From contig NZ_JRVC01000019.1 of the NCBI RefSeq assembly GCF_000807925.1, positions 34,697 to 98,696 of the forward strand: a stretch of DNA of 64,000 nucleotides, read 5' to 3'. The notes under the pieces are model-generated. The model had not been told where the DNA came from. It ran no database searches and saw nothing but the letters and a program-made list of their open reading frames with translations. A program made the translations under genes and the position numbers. This document shows, piece by piece, positions 60,712 to 64,000 of this stretch (the first letter of the stretch is position 1; each line of letters begins with the position of its first letter). This DNA comes from Novosphingobium subterraneum (GTDB lineage Bacteria > Pseudomonadota > Alphaproteobacteria > Sphingomonadales > Sphingomonadaceae).

Positions 60712-61428
60712 TTACCAGGCAGTCGCTCCCGCATCGATGGCAAAGTCGGCGCCGGTCACGTAGCGTGCCTCATCACTGGCCAACCATGTGGCGCACCAGG
60801 CGATGTCCTCCGGGTCACCAAGACGCTTGAGCATGTTCTTCTTGAGGACCGCCCCTTCAAGACCTGGGTCCATCTCCATATGACGGCGCGTGGCTTCGGT
60901 CTGGATGAAGCCAGGTGCGATCGTGTTGGCGCGGATGTTGTGCGGCGCGCCTTCCATGGCCAGTTGCCTGGTCATGGCAAGAACGCCTCCCTTGCCTGCG
61001 CAATGCGCGATGGCCGGAGAACCATCGAGAGCATGGCGCGCATTGGCGCTTGCGAAGTTGATCACGCTCGCCTTGCCGCTGGACTTCAGAAACGGCCATG
61101 CGGCCCGCGTCGCGAGAAAGACGATGTCCAGTTCCCCTGAAAGCGTCCGCTTCCATTCGTGATAGGACATGGTTTCGATCCAATTGAAGACTGCGAAGGC
61201 GGCTGCATTGACAAGAATGTCGATGCGGCCATGCTTCTGGCCGATGTGCTGAAAGGTCGCCCGTGTCGCGTCCTCGTCGAGCAGGTCGCACGTCGTGTCC
61301 GCGCCGCCGAGGTCGAGACCGATCACGTTGGCACCCTCGGCAGCGAACATCTTGGCGCAGCCCTTGCCGATGCCGTTGCCGGCACCGGTAACGACGGCGA
61401 TCTTGTTGGCTAAACGACCAGGCATCAT
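60712..61428 (-). CDS. Short-chain dehydrogenase/reductase with atypical catalytic motif
   Basis: A 238-residue SDR with the NAD-binding motif VVTGAGNGIGKGCAKMFAAEG (residues 12-32). Asp for NAD preference lies in VIGLDLGGADTTCDLLD, the NNAG motif is changed to NAAA, and catalytic Ser is in INFASANA. Where the family has Y-x3-K the sequence reads H-C-A-G-K (SPAIAHCAGKGGVLAMT), so the Tyr position is His. The rest of the fold, including APGFIQTE and VTGADFAIDAGATAW, is normal. It is coupled by ATGA to the downstream transporter gene. Substrate unknown. Confidence 0.88.
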   Translation of the reverse strand: MMPGRLANKIAVVTGAGNGIGKGCAKMFAAEGANVIGLDLGGADTTCDLLDEDATRATFQHIGQKHGRIDILVNAAAFAVFNWIETMSYHEWKRTLSGELDIVFLATRAAWPFLKSSGKASVINFASANARHALDGSPAIAHCAGKGGVLAMTRQLAMEGAPHNIRANTIAPGFIQTEATRRHMEMDPGLEGAVLKKNMLKRLGDPEDIAWCATWLASDEARYVTGADFAIDAGATAW

Positions 61429-62618
61429 TGCGCCTTCCGGCTGATTTGCAGCGACGCAAGAGCAATTGCTGCACCGGCACCGGCAAACAGAGCCAGGACC
61501 TGGAAGCTACCCATAAGTCCGCCGGCACGAAGCGCAACGAACGTCACCACGAGCGGGCTCAGCCATTGCCCCAGCGAGAAGGCTGACTGCCAGAAGCCGG
61601 TCCCGCGGCCCCGGAATTCAAAGGGCAGGATGCTCATTGCCCATACGAGAAGGGTTGGCAGGAGCATGCCGGCACCGAGTTGGTTGATGAAACATCCGGC
61701 AAGGAATCCCGTCACGTTTCCACCCTTGCCCATCAGCATGAATCCGATAGCCAGCAGCGTGAGTTCGATGAGAAGAAGCTTGCCCACACCGATGCGAGCG
61801 ATCCGGGAGTACAGGAAGGTGCCGAGGGGAACACCGACGCTGGCAACAGACGTCAGGAAGCCGATTCGGGCGGCGCTGGTCAATCCGAGTTCGGTGAGAC
61901 CGCTCGCGGCCTGAATTTGCACGGTATAGAAGAATACCGAGCCATAGATCGTCACGGCGACAATCGTTGCCATCCGGGCCCACGGAAAACCTGCCCAGCT
62001 GAGCTTGTGAGGAGCGGCATCAGCTTCCTCATCCGCATCGTCGTCTCCTGCGGGCTCCCATGTGAAGATCCAGACAAGTGCGAACATCACTAAAGCTGAC
62101 GAATAGACCCAGAACGGCGTGCGCCAGCCGAAATCTCCGAGAATGCCACCGACATTGAAAAACAGAAGTGCGGACATCGAGGCAAACGCCGTCTGGCCTG
62201 CAAGCCATTTGTCGCGCTCGGCACCCTTGAAATAGTCGCCGATCATGGTTGTGGAGAGAACGTAGATCAGCGCCTCGGCAATTCCCACGCCAACGCGAGA
62301 CACCAGAATGGTAGTCAGGTCCTTCAGAAAGATTGGAGCCAGACCGACCAGCGCGTAAATCACGAAGGAGGCCAGCAAGAGCTTACGGCGGCCGAAATAA
62401 TCCCCGAGAATGCCAGCGAACGGGCATAGCAGCGCCACGCACAGCGCCGGAAGGGTCAACACCATTGGGACAAGGTATTCATGTCCCGGGGTTGTACCGA
62501 ATTCTGCCATGATCTGGGGTACGACAGGCGCAAGAAGTACGACGGCCATCGTGGTGAGCGTGATCGGCAGCAGCAGCGCGATCCCTGTCATGAAACTCGG
62601 TATGTGATGCTTTGTCAT
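61425..62618 (-). CDS. MFS transporter next to the SDR gene
   Basis: A 397-residue, 12-helix MFS protein. It has GDYFGRRKLLLASF after helix 2, VGVGIAEALIYVLSTTMIGDYF in the first half, and a cytoplasmic loop rich in acid residues (GDDDADEEADA) between the halves. It resembles drug or metabolite permeases of the multidrug/sugar-phosphate type. I cannot assign a substrate. It forms a two-gene operon with the SDR. This stretch (60.7-62.9 kb) looks less GC-rich than the rest of the window. Confidence 0.85.
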   Translation of the reverse strand: MTKHHIPSFMTGIALLLPITLTTMAVVLLAPVVPQIMAEFGTTPGHEYLVPMVLTLPALCVALLCPFAGILGDYFGRRKLLLASFVIYALVGLAPIFLKDLTTILVSRVGVGIAEALIYVLSTTMIGDYFKGAERDKWLAGQTAFASMSALLFFNVGGILGDFGWRTPFWVYSSALVMFALVWIFTWEPAGDDDADEEADAAPHKLSWAGFPWARMATIVAVTIYGSVFFYTVQIQAASGLTELGLTSAARIGFLTSVASVGVPLGTFLYSRIARIGVGKLLLIELTLLAIGFMLMGKGGNVTGFLAGCFINQLGAGMLLPTLLVWAMSILPFEFRGRGTGFWQSAFSLGQWLSPLVVTFVALRAGGLMGSFQVLALFAGAGAAIALASLQISRKAQ

Positions 62619-62885
62619 GGCAGCATCCGTCTCCTCGCAAGTATTTTCTCACGCTGCAATCGACCGGCGCGCCTGTTCGCAGCGGCGATCATGCAATGTG
62701 AAACCGGTCTCATACCTCTGCCGGGACCGACTCCTTCTGTCCAATCGATAGGAGGGAAGACTTGTTATTGATTTTGCCGAATTGAGATTTTGTGCGGTAG
62801 TGACTTCGTAATGGACCAGAAGTCCCAACTGTCAACGCAGACAGCGCGCCTATGGTAGGTGGGGAAACACACCTGATCGTGTTGA
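62619..62885. other. Intergenic region with no recognised gene
   Basis: About 270 bases between the transporter start and the tRNA gene, AT-richer than the surroundings (notably 62760-62800). It should contain the promoter of the minus-strand transporter/SDR operon. I see no gene and no clear repeat. Confidence 0.5.
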
Positions 62886-62962
62886 TGGCGCGCCCGGCAG
62901 GACTCGAACCTGCTGCCTCAAGATTAGAAGTCTCGCGCTCTATCCAGATGAGCTACGGGCGC
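62886..62962 (-). tRNA. tRNA-Arg (anticodon TCT)
   Basis: A 77-base tRNA on the minus strand. The acceptor arm GCGCCCG pairs with CGGGCGC, discriminator G and an encoded CCA (62888-62886). The anticodon arm is CGAGA-CTTCTAA-TCTTG, giving TCT. The T arm contains GGTTCGAGTCC. All arms pair well. Confidence 0.95.
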
Positions 62963-63022
62963 GCGCCGGCTTCCCATAAGCACGCTTTGCGGATCGTGCA
63001 AACCGGGTTAGCACCACACTCC

Positions 63023-63748
63023 ATGAGCGATCCCCAGATTTCGAGAATCGACGGCTCCACCAGCGCGCGTCGGCATTTCCGCTACTTTGATTATGTGATG
63101 GCCTCGTTCGTGGCGATCCTGTTGCTGTCGAACCTGATCGGGGCGGCCAAGCTGGCGCAGGTTGGCGGGTTCACTTTCGGGGCGGGCATTCTGTTCTTCC
63201 CGGTGTCCTACGTCATCGGCGACGTGCTGACCGAGGTCTATGGCTATGCCAATGCGCGGCGCTGCGTGTGGATGGGGTTCTTCGCGCTGGTGTTCATGGC
63301 GTTCATGAGCTTCGTGGTCGTGAAAATGCCACCCGCGCCGGGCTGGGACGGGCAGGCGGCTTACGAAAGCGTGTTCGGATCGACCTGGCGGATCGTGCTG
63401 GCATCGGTGACGGCATTCTGGGCGGGCGAGTTCGTCAATTCCTTCGTGCTGGCCAAGATGAAGTTGCTGACCGGGGGCAAGATGCTGTGGACGCGCACGA
63501 TCGGCTCGACCGTGTTCGGGCAGGCGGTGGACAGCCTGCTGTTTTACCCCATCGCGTTCCTCGGCATCTGGACGACGAGCCAGGTGCTGACCGTGATGGT
63601 GACCAACTGGCTGATGAAGGTGGTGTGGGAGGCGGTGCTGACGCCGGTGACATATGCCGTGGTCGGCTGGCTGAAGGCGCGCGAAGGCGCGGACGTCTAT
63701 GATACGGACACCGACTTTTCGCCGTTTGCCAAGGCGCCGCAGGTTTAG
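63023..63748 (+). CDS. Queuosine precursor transporter (YhhQ/VUT family)
   Basis: A membrane protein of 241 residues with about six helices. I chose the ATG at 63023 (MSDPQISRIDG); the longer open frame from 62852 runs through the antisense strand of the tRNA gene and is not real. Family landmarks are ASFVAILLLSNLIGAAKL, FPVSYVIGDVLTEVYGYANARR, FWAGEFVNSFVLAKMK and TIGSTVFGQAVDSLLFYPIAF. It probably imports queuine or preQ precursors across the inner membrane for tRNA queuosine modification. Confidence 0.92.
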   Translation: MSDPQISRIDGSTSARRHFRYFDYVMASFVAILLLSNLIGAAKLAQVGGFTFGAGILFFPVSYVIGDVLTEVYGYANARRCVWMGFFALVFMAFMSFVVVKMPPAPGWDGQAAYESVFGSTWRIVLASVTAFWAGEFVNSFVLAKMKLLTGGKMLWTRTIGSTVFGQAVDSLLFYPIAFLGIWTTSQVLTVMVTNWLMKVVWEAVLTPVTYAVVGWLKAREGADVYDTDTDFSPFAKAPQV

Positions 63749-63793
63749 GCCGCACGCCGAGGCCAATTTGCGCTGTTGCATTCGCCAACTTTT

Positions 63794-63983
63794 GTCATGG
63801 ATCCCGGCCTTCGCCGGGATGACGACACAAGAACGGGGTCGTTAAGGGACTCCAGCTTTGCTCATGCAAAGGCCCCGCCACTCCGGCGGGCGGGAGAGGC
63901 GGGGCCTTTGCGTGTGGAAAGCCGGAGGCCCTTAACAACCCCCGGCTTGTGGGGTCTTCCCGGCGCAGGCCGGGGTGCCTGGA
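63794..63983. repeat. Long nested imperfect palindrome (about 190 bp)
   Basis: Everything in this stretch is symmetric about position 63888/63889. The inner 12-bp hairpin pairs 63868-63879 with 63898-63909. The next arms are 63841-63859 and 63918-63936 (17 of 19 match). The outer parts 63801-63820 (ATCCCGGC-CTTC-GCCGGGAT) and 63959-63974 (CCCGGC-GCAG-GCCGGG) are themselves small hairpins. The outer pieces resemble the widespread GGCGAAGGCCGGGAT intergenic repeat. Reading frames across it are repeat shadows. Confidence 0.8.
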
Positions 63984-64000
63984 CAAAAATGGGGGATGCC

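Noticed and set aside
62852..63022. N-terminal extension of the queuosine transporter
   Set aside because: This part reads antisense through the tRNA-Arg gene; the proper start is at 63023.
63795..63986. 63-codon minus-strand frame at the right edge
   Set aside because: Its peptide (CRHPGEGRDP and similar) is the usual translation of the palindromic intergenic repeat, not a gene.
1..64000. CRISPR arrays, insertion sequences, integrases, prophage genes
   Set aside because: None seen. The only regular repeats are the 270-bp coding repeats in the chemoreceptor and the short inverted repeats listed.

Overview
The window reads as chromosome from an aerobic anoxygenic phototrophic alphaproteobacterium, most likely a sphingomonad (Novosphingobium, Erythrobacter or a relative). 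The evidence is the high GC content, a complete bacteriochlorophyll a and type II reaction-centre gene set with the oxygen-dependent cyclase AcsF and no bchE, and a long TonB-dependent receptor next to tryptophan-halogenase-like genes, SapC and glycoside hydrolases. The genus is inference.

Layout. (1) 1-6176, minus strand: a chemosensory operon in the order STAS protein, CheY, CheA, CheW, cytosolic poly-HAMP chemoreceptor, second CheW, and the start of a second chemoreceptor cut by the window edge. (2) 6579-7103: a membrane-anchored class I cytochrome c that ends in a strong terminator shared with the next operon. (3) 7176-45423: one uninterrupted photosynthesis gene cluster of about 38 kb. 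It holds bchFNBHLM-lhaA-puhABC-orf96-acsF-puhE-hemA (minus); ppaA-ppsR, then bchG-(pucC-like)-bchP-tspO-orf83 (plus); crtF, bchCXYZ and pufBALMC (minus); crtDC (plus); and bchIDO plus a 47-codon gene (minus). Most genes overlap by ATGA or TGATG junctions, which implies translational coupling. Early carotenoid genes (crtE, crtB, crtI), crtA, puc (LH2) genes and bchE are not in the window.

Regulation of the cluster can be read from the DNA. Boxes of the form TGTC-N10-GACA/G or TACA, the PpsR/CrtJ operator pattern, occur at bchF/ppaA (two), bchG, bchC, crtF/crtD and bchI. The putative repressor PpsR and antirepressor PpaA/AerR are encoded inside the cluster. At bchI and crtF a perfect box lies one base upstream of the start codon, and at bchG the -10 lies seven bases from the ATG, so some of these messages may be leaderless.

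(4) 45468-46742: a DUF3422 membrane protein. (5) 46927-60550: a probable beta-glucan (laminarin-type) utilisation locus with a TonB receptor, two flavin-dependent halogenase-like proteins, SapC, a JmjC/cupin-like protein, GH16 endoglucanase, LacI-type repressor, MFS transporter and GH3 beta-glucosidase. Identical 12-base operator-like motifs (GAGAACGTTCAC) lie before the receptor gene and the GH3 gene, which suggests one LacI regulon. (6) 60712-62618: a short-chain dehydrogenase with an altered catalytic motif, paired with an MFS transporter. (7) 62886-63748: tRNA-Arg(TCT) and a queuosine-precursor transporter. (8) 63794-63983: a long nested palindrome.
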